Positions 47,316 to 59,847 of a stretch of 64,000 nucleotides of DNA are shown here, piece by piece; the first letter of the stretch is position 1, and every line of letters starts with the position of its first letter. The notes beneath the pieces were generated by a model that saw nothing but the letters and a program-made list of their open reading frames with translations, was not told the origin of the DNA and did not search any database. The stretch is from Prescottella defluvii (GTDB taxonomy: Bacteria > Actinomycetota > Actinomycetes > Mycobacteriales > Mycobacteriaceae). The stretch spans positions 1,550,001 to 1,614,000 of the forward strand of contig CP121458.1 in assembly GCA_029690005.1 (NCBI GenBank), read 5' to 3'. The translations under genes were made by a program, and so were the position numbers.

Positions 47316-49942
47316 ATGGCCAGCAACGCAGTTCTCGACTTCATCCTCCGGCTCCTCCGCGACGAGGACGCTGCCGCCGCGTACTGCGCGAACCCGCAGG
47401 CCGCGCTCAGCGCGGCCGGGCTCGGCGGCGTGTGCCACGCCGACATCGTCGCGGTGGCGCCGATGGTCGCCGAGTCCGGGCTGTTCGGACCCGCCGCGGG
47501 TGATCTGGGCGCGATCCTCGCGGCCGGTACGGGAGCGGCGGGTTCGGTGGGCGCGGCCGGCGGACTCGGCGGTGGCCTGGGACTCGGCGGTGGTCTGGGG
47601 CTCGGGGGCGGCGCCGGGCTCGGAGCCGGTGCGGGCCTCGGGCTCGGCGCGGCCGTGGGTGGCGGGCTGGGCGGCGGGTTCGACTTCGGTGGGGGCTTCG
47701 ACTTCGGTGGGGATCTCGCGGCCGCTCTGAGTGCTGCGCTCGCGGCCGGTGGTGCGATCGGCGCGCAGCTCGGTGCGGCCATCGGCGGCGCGATCGAAGC
47801 CGCAGTCGGGCTGGGCGGCGGTCTCGATCTCGGCAGCCTGACCGGCATCGGCGACTCGCTCGATCTCGGTGGGGCACTCGCCGCGGCCCTCTCCGGCGCG
47901 CTCGACGTCGACGGCTCGCTCGTCACCGATCTCGGTGCCGCGCTGAACGCCGCGTTCGCGGGCGTGGGCAGCCTCGACCTGGACGGACTGCTGTCGGTGG
48001 ACGGCGGATTGACTGCTGCGCTGGAGAGCGCGTTCGGCATCGGCGGTGAGCTGGGAGGCGAGCTCGGTGCCGCGCTGGGCGCGATCTTCGGTGCGGCGAT
48101 CGAAGCCGGCGCCGGGCTCGATGGGGGGCTCGGCGCCGGCCTCGAAGGGTTGCTCGCGTTGGGCGGCTCGCTCGGCTCGGCCCTCGGCGGCGGTCTCGGG
48201 ATCGGCGCGGACCTCACCGCGGCACTGACCGGGGCGCTCGAGTCCGCGCTGTCGCTCGGCGGCAGCCTCGGTGGCGGGCTGGACACCGACGTCCTGGGCC
48301 AGATCGGCACCGGTCTGAGCGGGTTGCTCGAATCGGCGCTGTCGCTCGGCGGGTCCGTCGCTGCCGACCTCGGTGCAGCACTGGGCGGCGCTCTCCAACT
48401 CGGCGGCGCCCTCGACATCGCACACCTGCTCGAGATCAACACCGCACTGGACCTGGGTGCGTCGCTCGGCAGCCTGATCGGTGGCTCGTTCGGTGCCGAC
48501 GGGGCGCTCACCGCGCAGCTCGGTGCCGCGTTGGGGGCCGCGCTCGAGGGCGTGAACAGCCTCGACCTGGGCGCCCTGCTGCAGGCCGGCGGCGGCCTGA
48601 CCGCGGCTCTCGAGAGCGCGTTCGGAATCGGCGGCGATCTCGGCGCCGCACTGGGTGCCGCGTTCGGCGGCGTGCTCGACGGTGCCGTCGAGGCGGCCGG
48701 TGGGCTCGGTGGCTCGCTCGAGGCCGCTCTCGCGGGCGGGCTCGGCGCGGGTGGCGAGCTGTCGGCCGCGCTCACCGGCGCCCTCGAATCGGCGCTCGCG
48801 GTCGGCGGCAGCCTCGGCACGGAACTGGCCGGCAATGTGGGTGCCGATCTGACCGCGGCGCTCAGCGGCGCCCTCGGGTCCGCACTGGCGGCGGGGGCTC
48901 GATCGGAGCCGAGCTGGGGCGGCTCTCGGCGGTGCTCTGGCCGGCGGGCTCGGTGGTGGAGTGGACCCGGCAGCCTGGCCGGCGGCGATCTGGGTGCCGC
49001 CGTCAGCGGCGCCCTCGGCGGCGCGCTCGACGTGAACGGTGCGCTCACCGCGGCGCTCGGTTCGGCGATCAACAGCGCCCTCGCGGCCGCCGGCAGCGTC
49101 GAGGTGAGTGTCGACGCGAACCTCGGCGGGCTGCTCGAATCCGCGTTCAGTGTCGGCGGCTCGGCCGGCGTCGATCTGGGCGCGGCGCTCGGTGGCGTGC
49201 TCGGCGGCGGTCTCGAGTCCGGTGGCTCCCTCGATCTCGGTGGCGTGCTCGCCGGTGACGGCGGATTCGGCACCCAGCTCGGCGGTGCGCTCGGCGGGTT
49301 GCTCGGGGTGGGCAGCTCGGCCGGCGGCGACCTCGGGACGGCGCTCGACGCGGCCCTCGGTGCCGGCGGCGGGCTGGGCTCGACCGGGAACCTCGGTGGG
49401 CAGCTGGGTGGCGGGCTCGGCTCCGCTGCCAACCTCGGTGGGCAGCTGGGTGGCGGGCTCGGCTCCGCTGCCAACCTCGGCGGTCAGCTCGGTGGCGACC
49501 TGGCAGGTGCGCTGAACGGCGTCGTCGATGCCGCGACGGCGGCCGCGGGCGGATTGCAGGCCGGTGCCGGATCGTCCGGGTCGGTGGACGGCGGAATCGG
49601 CGGTGGCGGGATCGGCGGCGGCTTCGGGTCGAGCGGCAATGTCGACGGTGGACTCGGTGCCGGCCTCGCCGGAACCGGGACATCGCGGCCGACCTCACGA
49701 GCAGCCTGACGTCGGCGTGGCAGGGCGCGGTCGACGGCGCCTCGCACCTCAGCGGTGGACTCACGGGTGGTCTCGAGGGCGGGAACGCCTGGTCGTCGAT
49801 CGACGGCGACGCGTTCGGCTCCGCGCATTCGGATGCGGGTCTGTTCGCCGACGGCATCGGCGACGCCCTGGGACACGCCGGTTCGTCGATCCTCCATCCG
49901 GCGCCGATCCAGCCGGATCTCGGACACGATCTGCTGCCGTGA
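47316..49942 (+). CDS. iniB: IniB-like Gly/Ala-rich repeat protein
   Basis: About 877 residues. The first 55 form the conserved IniB N-terminal domain (ASNAVLDFILRLLRDEDAAA, AYCANPQAALSAAGL, CHADIVAVAPMVAESGLF). The rest is a long Gly/Ala/Leu repeat with units such as ADLGAALGGALQLGG and LTAALESAFGIGG. ATG at 47316 follows AGGAG by about 8 bases. Several base losses (about 48895-48960, self-compensating, and about 49678) disturb the frame; the corrected end is PIQPDLGHDLLP at 49942. M. tuberculosis IniB has 479 residues, so this one is much longer. In mycobacteria iniBAC is induced by cell-wall inhibitors; the role of IniB is unknown. Confidence 0.85.
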
Positions 49943-49968
49943 CGACCCGACTCTGAGGTTGTAACGAA

Positions 49969-50004
49969 CGGGGCCCCGGACGCGCTAATGCGAGCGGGGC
50001 CCCG
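49969..50004 (+). terminator. Hairpin between iniB and iniA
   Basis: The self-complementary decamer CGGGGCCCCG occurs at 49969-49978 and again at 49995-50004, separated by 16 bases. The arms can pair with each other in a 10-bp all-GC stem. Lying in the 154-bp gap after iniB, it probably reduces read-through into iniA or protects the iniB message. Confidence 0.65.
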
Positions 50005-50096
50005 ATTCGTATCCAGCGGAGCGGCGGATCAGTCAGCGTGCGCACGGGGACGGATGCGCGCGTAGGTCGGAACAGAGAAGCGGGGCAGCGGGACTC

Positions 50097-51917
50097 ATGA
50101 ACGACGCGATGACGGGTCTGCTCGATCGAACGGCGGCCATCGCCTCCTCTGCGGGGCGCGGCGATCTGGTGGAGCGCCTGGCGCTCGTCCGGACCCGGAC
50201 GGTCGATCCGCGGTTCCGGGTCGTCGTGGTCGGCCAGCTCAAGCAGGGCAAGAGCCAGTTCGTCAATTCCCTGCTCAACCTGGCGGTGTGTTCGGTCGGC
50301 GACGACGAGACCACTGCCGTCCCCACCGTGGTGCAGAACTCCGAGCGGACCTTCGCGGAGTTGGTCCTCGCCGAGCCCGGCGGCGAGCCGCTCAGGGCGG
50401 AGCTGCCGCTCGATGAACTCGACGCGGTGACGCCGAAGACTCCGCGCGCCGAGGGACGCGAGGTCCTGCGGATCGAGGTCAACGTGCCGAGCCCCCTGCT
50501 CGCGGACGGCCTCGTGTTCGTCGACACCCCCGGCGTGGGAGGGCACGGAAATCCGCATGCGGCAGCCACTCTCGGGCTGCTTCCCGCGGCGGACGCGGTG
50601 TTCGTCGTGTCCGACGCCAGCCAGGAGTTCACCGAACCGGAACTCGCGTTCCTCCGGCAGGTGGCGATCCTGTGCCCCGCGGCGGCGTGCCTGATCACCA
50701 AGACCGACCTCTACCCGCACTGGCGGCAGATCGTCGACGCAGATCGGGAGCACCTGGGCCGAGCCGGACTCGACGTTCCGCTGCTGCCGATCTCGTCGGT
50801 CCTGCGGTCGCACGCCCTGCGGCTCGACGACCGGGCACTGCACGAGGAATCCGGGTTCGATGCGCTGTACGACTTCCTGCGCACCCGGGTGATCGAGTAC
50901 GCCCAGGGCGGACTCCGCCGGACGGTGTCCCTGGACGTCCACGCCGTCGTCGAGCATCTCCAGCTTGCGCTCGCCAGTGAGCTTGCCGCGCTGCGAGATC
51001 CGAAGAAGGGTGCGGCTGCGGTGGCCGAGTTGCAGCGGGCCAAGGCGGTCACCGAGGAACTGCAGAAGAAGACCGCGCGCTGGCAGCAGACACTGGCCGA
51101 CGGCATCGCCGACCTGGCGTCCGACATCGATCACGACCTGCGTGACCGGCTGCGGCAGGTGACCCGGGAGGCCGAACGCGCCGTCGACGAGGGCGACCCC
51201 GGCAAGGAATGGGCGGAGCTGGGGGAGTGGCTCGAGCAGCAGATCGCGCAGTCGGTGGGCGACAACTTCGTGTGGGCGCACGACCGTGCGCTGTGGCTCG
51301 CCGAGGTGGTGGCGGAGCACTTCGCGGACGCCGGCTCGGTGGAGTTGCCGCAACTCGACGTCGCGGACCTGGACGGTGTCCTCGAACCGGTCGCGGAGTT
51401 GGCCGACCTGGAGTCCGGCCGGATCGGCATCACGCAGAAGGTGCTGGTCGGCATGCGCGGGTCGTACGGTGGCGTGCTGATGTTCGGTCTCGTCACGACC
51501 CTGATGGGAATGGCGCTGGTCAACCCGATCTCGGTGGGAGCGGGAGTCCTGCTGGGCACCAAGGCATACCGCGACGATCGGGACGCGCGGGTGGTCAAGC
51601 GTCGAGCCGACGCGAAGGTTGCCATCCGACGTTTCACCGACGACGTCAGCTTCCAGGTCGGCAAGGAGTCGAAGGACCGCCTGCGGCTGATCCAGCGGCT
51701 GCTGCGCGACCACTTCACGACCATCGCCGAGCAGACACTGCGGTCGCTCGCCGATTCGCTGCGGGCGGCGCAGGAGGCGGCCACGGTCGAGTCGACCGAA
51801 CGGGCGCGCCGCGCCGTCGAGGTGGAGCGGCAGCTGAATGCTCTCGCGGAGCTGAAGGAGCAGGCCGCGCAGCTGTTCCCGGTCGAGTCCGGTGCGGGCG
51901 AGGAGGTGACGGCGTGA
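50097..51917 (+). CDS. iniA: IniA, dynamin-like GTPase
   Basis: An intact 606-residue dynamin-like protein. G1 is GQLKQGKS (residues 46-53), switch threonines lie in DDETTAVPT, G3 is VDTPGVGGHG and G4 is ITKTD. A helical stalk with coiled coil follows (LQRAKAVTEELQKKTARWQQ), then a hydrophobic hairpin near 460-485 (GGVLMFGLVTTLMGMALVNP) that can insert in the membrane. Mycobacterial IniA is known to remodel or fuse membranes on cell-wall stress. ATG at 50097. Its TGA overlaps the GTG of iniC by 4 bases (GTGA), showing translational coupling. Confidence 0.92.
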   Translation: MNDAMTGLLDRTAAIASSAGRGDLVERLALVRTRTVDPRFRVVVVGQLKQGKSQFVNSLLNLAVCSVGDDETTAVPTVVQNSERTFAELVLAEPGGEPLRAELPLDELDAVTPKTPRAEGREVLRIEVNVPSPLLADGLVFVDTPGVGGHGNPHAAATLGLLPAADAVFVVSDASQEFTEPELAFLRQVAILCPAAACLITKTDLYPHWRQIVDADREHLGRAGLDVPLLPISSVLRSHALRLDDRALHEESGFDALYDFLRTRVIEYAQGGLRRTVSLDVHAVVEHLQLALASELAALRDPKKGAAAVAELQRAKAVTEELQKKTARWQQTLADGIADLASDIDHDLRDRLRQVTREAERAVDEGDPGKEWAELGEWLEQQIAQSVGDNFVWAHDRALWLAEVVAEHFADAGSVELPQLDVADLDGVLEPVAELADLESGRIGITQKVLVGMRGSYGGVLMFGLVTTLMGMALVNPISVGAGVLLGTKAYRDDRDARVVKRRADAKVAIRRFTDDVSFQVGKESKDRLRLIQRLLRDHFTTIAEQTLRSLADSLRAAQEAATVESTERARRAVEVERQLNALAELKEQAAQLFPVESGAGEEVTA

Positions 51918-53471
51918 CGACGTCGGTGTCCCTCGATCGAGCCCGGACGCTGATCGCCTCCGCGCGCGATGCGTATGCGGGAAATGTCGTGGCACGAACG
52001 CAACTCGCGGAGTGCGCGGCCCGGCTCGAGCAGCCGCTCCGGGTCGCGTTGGCCGGCTCGCTCAAGGCCGGCAAGTCGACGTTGCTCAATGCGTTCGTGG
52101 GGCAGGACATAGCGCCCACGGACGCGACCGAGTGCACCCGCGTCGTCACGTGGTACCGCAGCGGATCCACTCCGACGGTCACTGCGCGCTACGACGGCGA
52201 CCGGTCGGCGAACGTCGCGGTGCAACGCCGCCTCGGACGCCTGACGTTCGAACTCGGCGACCTCACCGCCGACCGGGTCGATCGGCTCGACGTCGAGTGG
52301 CCTGCCAGTGCGCTCGCGCAGACGACCATCATCGACACCCCCGGTACGTCGTCGCTGTCGAAGGACGTCTCGGCGCGCACGTTCGAGATGCTGACCCCGG
52401 AGAACGCCGCGTCCGGCGCCGACGCGGTGGTGTACCTGCTGCGCAGCCTCAGCGCGTCGGACGTCCAGTTCCTCGGCCGGATCGGCACGCACGTGGGAGG
52501 CGAGTCGGGGCCGCTCGGCGTGATCGGGGTCGTCTCCCGGCCGACGAGGTGGGCGCCGGACGGGCCGACGCGATGATGTCCGCGAAGGACATGGCCGCGC
52601 GGTTCGCCTCGGAACTCGAGCTCACCGGGCTGTGCCAGGCCGTCGTGCCCGTCGCCGGGCTGCTGGCGTTGGGGGCACGAACGTTGCGGCAGAGCGAGTT
52701 CGCGGCGTTCGAGGCACTCGCGACGGTGTCGGTGGAAGACCTGCAGCTGGCCATGCTGTCGGCCGACCGGTTCGCGCGCGAGGACGTGCCCTTGCCGGTG
52801 GATGCAGAGACGCGCCGGCAGTTGGTGGAAAGATTCGGGCTCTTCGGGATCCGGCTCGCGGTCATGCTGATCCGTCTGGGCGTTCAGGATTCGCCCACTC
52901 TCGCATCGGAGTTGGTGGCGCGCAGCGGGCTCGACGAGCTGCGTCAGGTGATCGACGTCCAGTTCGGGCAGCGCGCGGACCAGCTCAAGACGCACTCGGC
53001 GCTCGTCGCGCTCGAACGTGTCCTCGTGGCACACCCCGGGCGACGCCGCCCCTGCTGAGCGAGGTCCGGCGGCTGCTGGCCGACGTGCACGGATTCCAGG
53101 AGCTGCGGATGCTGGGCCGGCTCCGCGGCACCGAGACGAGCCTGGCACCGGACGATCTGACCGAATTGCAGAGGCTGATGGGCGGATTCGGCATCGACGC
53201 CGCCCAGCGTCTCGGGCTGTCGCCGGACTCGTCGATCGAGGAGGGGCGAGCGGTAGCGCTCGGCGCGGTGCGGAAGTGGCGCGAGCGCGCCGCGCACCCG
53301 CTGGTCGATCAGTTCACGGCACGGGCCTGCAGGGTCGCCGCCCGCAGCGCCGAGGGTGTGCTCGCAGACCTGGGTGGTCCCGGTGGTGCGGAGGGTTTCG
53401 AGGGGGCCATGCGGCTCGACCTCGACACCGGATCGGTCCGCGTGACACCGGTTCCGCGGCCCGACCGCTAG
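51914..53471 (+). CDS. iniC: IniC, dynamin-like GTPase
   Basis: About 520 residues. G1 is AGSLKAGKSTL, the switch region is TDATECTRVV, and G3 is IDTPGTSSLSK. After correction, G4 is the SRADE-like segment near 52545. The helical part follows. GTG at 51914 overlaps the iniA stop and has GGAGGTGACG upstream. Two base losses (about 52545 and about 53043) break the frame. Its TAG (53469-53471) overlaps the complementary TAG of the convergent oxidoreductase within the palindrome CTAG. It probably works with IniA at the membrane. Confidence 0.88.
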
Positions 53472-54882
53472 CGCTCGAGCCGCCGCAGCGCCGAGCGGGC
53501 CGCGTTGTATCCGCCCATGCCGTGCACACCCCGCCGGGCGGCGTGGAGGCGGAGCAGATGTAGACGCCGGGGATCCCGGTCGAGTACGGGTCGAGCGTGA
53601 TCCGCGGCCGGGTCAGCAGCTGCAGCGGGTCGTTGGCGCCGGACGCGATGTCGCCGCCCACGTAGTTGGGGTTGTAGAGCGGCATCGCGGTCGCGGAGCG
53701 GCTGAAGCTGCCGACGATGCGTTCCCGTGTTCGCGGGGCGAAGCGTTCGATCTGTCGCAGGATCGCCTCGGTCGCGTCGCCGGTGTACCCGTGCGGCACA
53801 TGGGCATACGCCCACACCGGATGCACGTTGCCGGCCGAGCGCGACGGATCGGCCAGGTACTGCTGACCGATCAGCACGAAGGGGCGTTCCGGCATGCGGC
53901 CGCGGTGCAGGTCCCGTTCGGTCGCGGCGATCTCGTCGAGCGTGCCGCCCAGGTGGACGGTGCCGGCCCGGCGGCACGCGTCGTCGCGCCACGGGATGCC
54001 GTCCTCGACGGCGAGGTCGAGCTTGAATGCGGCCGGACCGTACCGGTACCTGCGGTACGCGCGGGACACCCTGGCGGGCAGCCGGTTTCCGGCCAGGTCG
54101 GCGACCCCGGTCGGGGACAGATCGAGCATCGTGACGTCGGCGCGCGGCAGTTCCCCGAGCGACTCGACCCGGCGGCCGGTCTCGATCCGGCCGCCGAGTG
54201 CGCGCAGCAGCGACGCGAGCGCGTCGGTGATCGATCGTGAGCCGCCGCGTGCGACGGGCCACCCGTAACGGTGGCCGGCCGCGAGCATGAGCAGTCCCGG
54301 GGCCGATGTCGTCGGCCTGGTCAGCGGGTAGAAGGCGTGTGCCGCGACACCGCCGAACAGTGCCCGTGCCTGTTCGGTGCGCCAGCGTCGCGCGGTCAGG
54401 GTCGCCGGCATCAGCGCGTCGACACCGAAGCGCGCCAACGAGATCGGGTGGGAGGGCAGGTGCACGATGGGGCGCAGCACCTCGCCGGCGATGTCGTCGA
54501 AGTGGTTGGCGAGCGGCGCGAACAGCCGCCGCCACGACGGGCCGTCGGGGCCGAGGCGGTCGACCGTTTGCTCGAGCGACCGGGTGAACACGCCCGCGAC
54601 GGCGTCGTCGAGCGGATGCGCGAGGTCGACCTCCGGGAGGCGCCACTCGAGCCCATGGGCCGTGAGGTCCAACGACCGGAAGAACGGTGACGCCACGCCC
54701 ATCGGATGCACCGCCGAGCAGTCGTCGTGCAACAGGCCGGGCAGGATCCGCTCGGTGGTCCGGGTGCCACCGCCGATGGTGTCGGCGGCCTCGTAGACGG
54801 TGACCGAGAGGCCGCGAAGCGCGAGTGTCACCGCGGCGGCCAGTCCGTTGGGGCCGGCGCCGACGACGACGGCGTCGGTCAT
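53468..54882 (-). CDS. Phytoene desaturase-like FAD oxidoreductase
   Basis: About 471 residues of the CrtI/phytoene-dehydrogenase-like flavoprotein family. The N-terminus has a Rossmann FAD motif, VVVGAGPNGLAAAVTLALRG, then VYEAADTIGGGTRT. The C-terminal FAD block, PGVYICSAST followed by GVHGMGGYNAA, is restored by adding one base near 53530. Other family blocks are PVARGGSRSITDAL and AYAHVPHGYTGDAT. The substrate is unknown: no carotenoid genes are nearby. ATG at 54882 overlaps the stop of the upstream membrane-protein gene (ATGA), so the two form an operon. Confidence 0.8.
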
Positions 54883-55466
54883 GAGATGCTCCGGCGGCGC
54901 AACCACGCCGACGCCGACGGGGCGAAGAGCAGCGCGGTGCCCACGACGACCAGCGCGGCCTGGAGCGGGGGAGCCCAGCTGAGCGTCCGGAACACGAGAT
55001 CGCCCGCATCGGACAGGGCGCTCCACGACGTCATCGCGGCGGCGACGGTGAGCACGCCGACGACGGTGAGCCACGCGCGCCCCCGTCCACGACCGGAGCG
55101 CAGCCGCACGATCCCGAGCACGCCGGCGAGCACCAGTAGCAGTCCGACACAGCCGACACCCAGCACGATCAGCCCGGACACCTGGTCGACCGTCGTCGGG
55201 TCTGCCGTCGGATCGCCGGTGGTGAGAGCTGCGTCGAGAGCGGCGACGACCGCGTCGTAATCGGCGGAGAGGGCGGCAGCCAGGCAGGCGAAGACGGCGA
55301 AGGACGCGGCCCACGCCGTGACGGCCGCGGTCAGGGTCCGCGGTGTGGGACCTGGGTCAGTGCGGTGGTCGCGCAGCGGGGTGACCACGACGGCGGGCCG
55401 GGGCGGCTGCGGCGCCCGGGGCGGTGCCGATGCGCTCGGCGCGGTCGGGTCGCCAGTGGTGTCCAC
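54879..55466 (-). CDS. Four-helix membrane protein of unknown function
   Basis: About 195 residues: a Pro-rich N-terminus (SASAPPRAPQPPRPAV) then four likely membrane segments, near TAWAASFAVFACLAAALSA, LIVLGVGCVGLLLVLAGVLG, WLTVVGVLTVAAAMTSW and ALVVVGTALLFAPSA. I do not recognise a family. I place the start at GTG 55466 (MDTTGDPTAPSAS) because upstream residues run into the dnaK promoter. The stop overlaps the next gene's ATG. It is divergent from dnaK. Confidence 0.6.
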   Translation of the reverse strand: MDTTGDPTAPSASAPPRAPQPPRPAVVVTPLRDHRTDPGPTPRTLTAAVTAWAASFAVFACLAAALSADYDAVVAALDAALTTGDPTADPTTVDQVSGLIVLGVGCVGLLLVLAGVLGIVRLRSGRGRGRAWLTVVGVLTVAAAMTSWSALSDAGDLVFRTLSWAPPLQAALVVVGTALLFAPSASAWLRRRSIS

Positions 55467-55556
55467 GCCGAAATCGTATCGAGTGCGCGGGCCGCCGAGG
55501 TGTGATCGACGACTCGGGAACAAACTCGGATTCCTGCCCGTTGAGCCTTTCGAGAA

Positions 55557-55632
55557 CCTGAGTGAGGGTGGCTCAAGTTTGAAATTGACTTCGACCGGGG
55601 TCGGATGCAAACTTGAGCCGGATACGCTCACC
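55557..55632 (+). promoter_or_regulatory. dnaK promoter region with HAIR operators
   Basis: CCTGAGT-N7-GCTCAAG (55557-55577) matches the HspR box CTTGAGT-N7-ACTCAAG at 12 of 14 positions. A weaker copy, CTTGAGC-N7-GCTCACC, lies at 55612-55632. A -35-like TTGACT sits between them at 55585-55590. HspR, encoded at the end of this operon, is expected to repress here together with DnaK. Confidence 0.8.
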
Positions 55633-55708
55633 CGGGTTCGTCGGATCCAGCGTAGAGAAGCGAAATCGCAGCTCACAAGGCTGCGCAGAAGGAAAGTGAG
55701 GGATCACT

Positions 55709-57555
<1,847 letters not shown>

Positions 57556-57559
<4 letters not shown>

Positions 57560-58129
57560 CCGCCGAGAACCCCGAGCGTGAATCGGTGACGGTCGACGAC
57601 CAGGTCACGGACACCGCCGCCCCGGCCGCCTCTGAGGAGGCGGCCGAGGCCGGTGCGGCCGAGGCGCCGGAGACGGACGAGCTGACCACGCTCACCGCCG
57701 AACTCGAGAAGGCCAGCACCGAGCTGGGCTACGCGAAGGCGGAGATCGCCAACATCCGCCGCAACGCGCTGGCCCGCATCGACCGGGCCGTCGAGGACGA
57801 AGCGTGCCGCCGTGGTGAGCAAGTTCCTCGATCTGGTCGACGATCTCGACCGGGCTCGCGCTCACGGTGACCTCGAGACCGGGCCGCTGAAGGCGCTGTC
57901 GGACAAGCTCTCCGGAGTGCTCGACGGACTCGGCCTCGCCGGTTTCGGCGAAGAGGGCGAGACGTTCTCCCCGGATCTGCACGAGGCCGTGCAGATGGAG
58001 GGCGACGGCGACAACCCCGTCCTCGGCGCGGTGCTGCGCAAGGGTTACCGCCTCGGTGACCGGGTTCTCCGGACGGCCATGGTGACCGTCACGAACGGCG
58101 AGCCTGCGTCCGACGTGGTGGCCGAGTAG
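57556..58129 (+). CDS. grpE: GrpE nucleotide exchange factor
   Basis: About 192 residues. GrpE releases ADP from DnaK. An acidic disordered N-terminus is followed by a long helix ([20 protein letters not shown]), then [20 protein letters not shown] and the C-terminal beta domain with [26 protein letters not shown] and [11 protein letters not shown] at 57556 overlaps the dnaK stop. A 2-base loss near 57798 (probably one CG of a CGCG repeat) breaks the frame inside the helix. Confidence 0.92.
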
Positions 58130-58163
58130 TTAAACAGGAAACGACGAAAGGAGGAGGCGCCCA

Positions 58164-59332
58164 GTGAGCCAACGGGAGTGGATCGAGAAGGACTTCTACA
58201 AGGAGCTGGGTGTCTCCTCCGACGCCTCCGCCGACGAGATCAAGAAGGCGTACCGCAAGCTGGCCCGGGATCTGCATCCCGACGCCAACCCCGGTGATGC
58301 CCAGGCGGAGGAGCGTTTCAAGGCGGTCAGCGAGGCCAATGCGGTCCTCACCGACCCCGCGAAGCGCAAGGAGTACGACGACGCCCGCCGCTTGTTCGCG
58401 AGCGGCGGCTTCGGCCCCGGTGCCGGATACTCCACCGCTGGTGGCGGATTCGGTGGCGGCGGCTTCGACATCAATGACCTCTTCGGTGGCGGCGGTGCCG
58501 GCGGCGACGGCGGTCTGGGCGACATCTTCGGTGGGCTGTTCAACCGCGGTGGGAGCCGGACGACGACGAGCTCGCGTCCGCGTCGTGGCAGCGACGTCGA
58601 GACCGAGACGACGCTTCGAGTTCCGCGAGGCCGCGCAGGGCGTCACCGTCCCGCTGCGGCTGACCAGCCCGTCGCCGTGCACCACCTGCCACGGCAGCGG
58701 TGCCAAGCCCGGCACCAGCCCGCGGGTGTGCCCGCGCTGCAACGGAACCGGCATCGTGAGCCGCAACCAGGGTGCGTTCGGTTTCAGTGAGCCGTGCGAC
58801 GACTGCCGCGGCACCGGGTCGATCATCGACGACCCGTGCCCCGACTGCCGCGGCAACGGTGTCACCAACCGCACCCGGACCATCACCGTCCGCGTGCCGT
58901 CCGGCGTCAGCGACGGCACCAAGATCCGGCTCGCGGGACAGGGCGAGGCCGGACTGCGCGGTGCGCCGTCGGGCGACCTTTACGTCACCGTGCACGTGCG
59001 CCCGACAAGGTCTTCGGCCGCAATGGCGACGACCTGACGGTCGTGGTGCCCGTCAGCTACGGCGAACTCGTGCTCGGCACGACAGTGTCGGTGCCGACGC
59101 TGGACGGTCGTGTGGGCGTGAAGGTTCCGGCCGGAACGGCGGACGGACGAATTCTGAGGGTGCGGGGCGCGGTGTGCCCAAGCGCGGCGGAGGAGCCGGC
59201 GATCTGCTCGTCACCGTGAAGGTTGCGGTGCCGCAGAAGCTCGACGACCCCGCCACCGAGGCACTCCAGGCGTACCTGGAGGCGGAGAAGGCCAGCGGAT
59301 TCGATCCGCGCGCAGGATGGGCCGGCGCCTGA
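58164..59332 (+). CDS. dnaJ: DnaJ (Hsp40) co-chaperone
   Basis: About 391 residues. DnaJ stimulates the DnaK ATPase. The J domain ([20 protein letters not shown]) has HPD in [11 protein letters not shown] Gly/Phe-rich part follows, then four zinc-finger repeats [24 protein letters not shown] and CPDCRGNG, and the C-terminal substrate domain. GTG at 58164 follows AAAGGAGGAGG. Three losses (about 58612, two bases; about 59003; about 59168) break the frame. An essential, conserved gene broken three times is the strongest evidence that these breaks are sequence errors. Confidence 0.93.
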
Positions 59333-59364
59333 CGGGCCCGAACCGATCGAACAGGTGAACCATC

Positions 59365-59769
59365 ATGAGCGACAAGCAGCACAAGCCGGAGGTCCCACAG
59401 GACCCCGACGCGCGGGTGTTCGTCATCTCGGTGGCCGCCGAACTGGCCGGCATGCACGCGCAGACGCTGCGCAACTACGACCGGCTCGGGCTGGTCACCC
59501 CGCACCGCACCACCGGTGGCGGACGCCGGTACTCGCCGCGGGACGTGGCGCTGCTGCGTGAGGTGCAGCGCCTGTCCCAGGACGAGGGCGTCAACCTCGC
59601 CGGCATCAAGCGCATCATCGAACTGACCAACCAGGTCGAGGCCCTGCAGAACCGCCTCGACGAGATGGCCGCGGAGATCGCGCGGGTCCACGCCAGCTAC
59701 CGACGCGACCTGGTCCCCATTCCGCGCAGCAACGCGATCGTCGTGTGGAAGCCGCGCAACGAGCGCTGA
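59365..59769 (+). CDS. hspR: HspR heat-shock repressor
   Basis: An intact 134-residue MerR-type repressor of the dnaK operon. The winged helix has FVISVAAELAGMHAQTLRNY, then GLVTPHRTTGGGRRYSPRD. A coiled coil follows (NQVEALQNRLDEMAAEIARV) and a short C-terminal tail ends VVWKPRNER, typical of HspR. It binds HAIR sites upstream of dnaK. ATG at 59365 has no strong ribosome site; it follows dnaJ by 32 bp. Confidence 0.94.
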   Translation: MSDKQHKPEVPQDPDARVFVISVAAELAGMHAQTLRNYDRLGLVTPHRTTGGGRRYSPRDVALLREVQRLSQDEGVNLAGIKRIIELTNQVEALQNRLDEMAAEIARVHASYRRDLVPIPRSNAIVVWKPRNER

Positions 59770-59787
59770 CCACAGAAACCAAGACCT

Positions 59788-59842
59788 GAACGGGAATTCA
59801 CGACACGTTTCGCATCTGAAAGCGTGCCGTGAATTCCCGTTC
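59788..59842. repeat. Palindromic hairpin element, copy 2
   Basis: A 20-bp arm beginning GAACGGGAATTCACG (59788-59807) pairs with 59823-59842 at 19 of 20 positions. The loop is TTTCGCATCTGAAAG, itself able to pair at its ends. It lies between the 3' ends of hspR and the minus-strand DUF559 gene, so it may also act as their terminator. A very similar hairpin lies on the other side of that gene. Confidence 0.8.
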
Positions 59843-59847
59843 GGCGC

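Noticed and set aside
47234..49474. Pro/Ser-rich open frame of 746 codons opposite iniB
   Set aside because: It is the reverse of Gly/Ala repeat coding DNA; the IniB N-terminal domain and ribosome site support the plus strand.
47500..49650. CRISPR-like regular repeats
   Set aside because: The repeats are coding, in frame with IniB, unequal in length and lack unique spacers; no cas genes are present.
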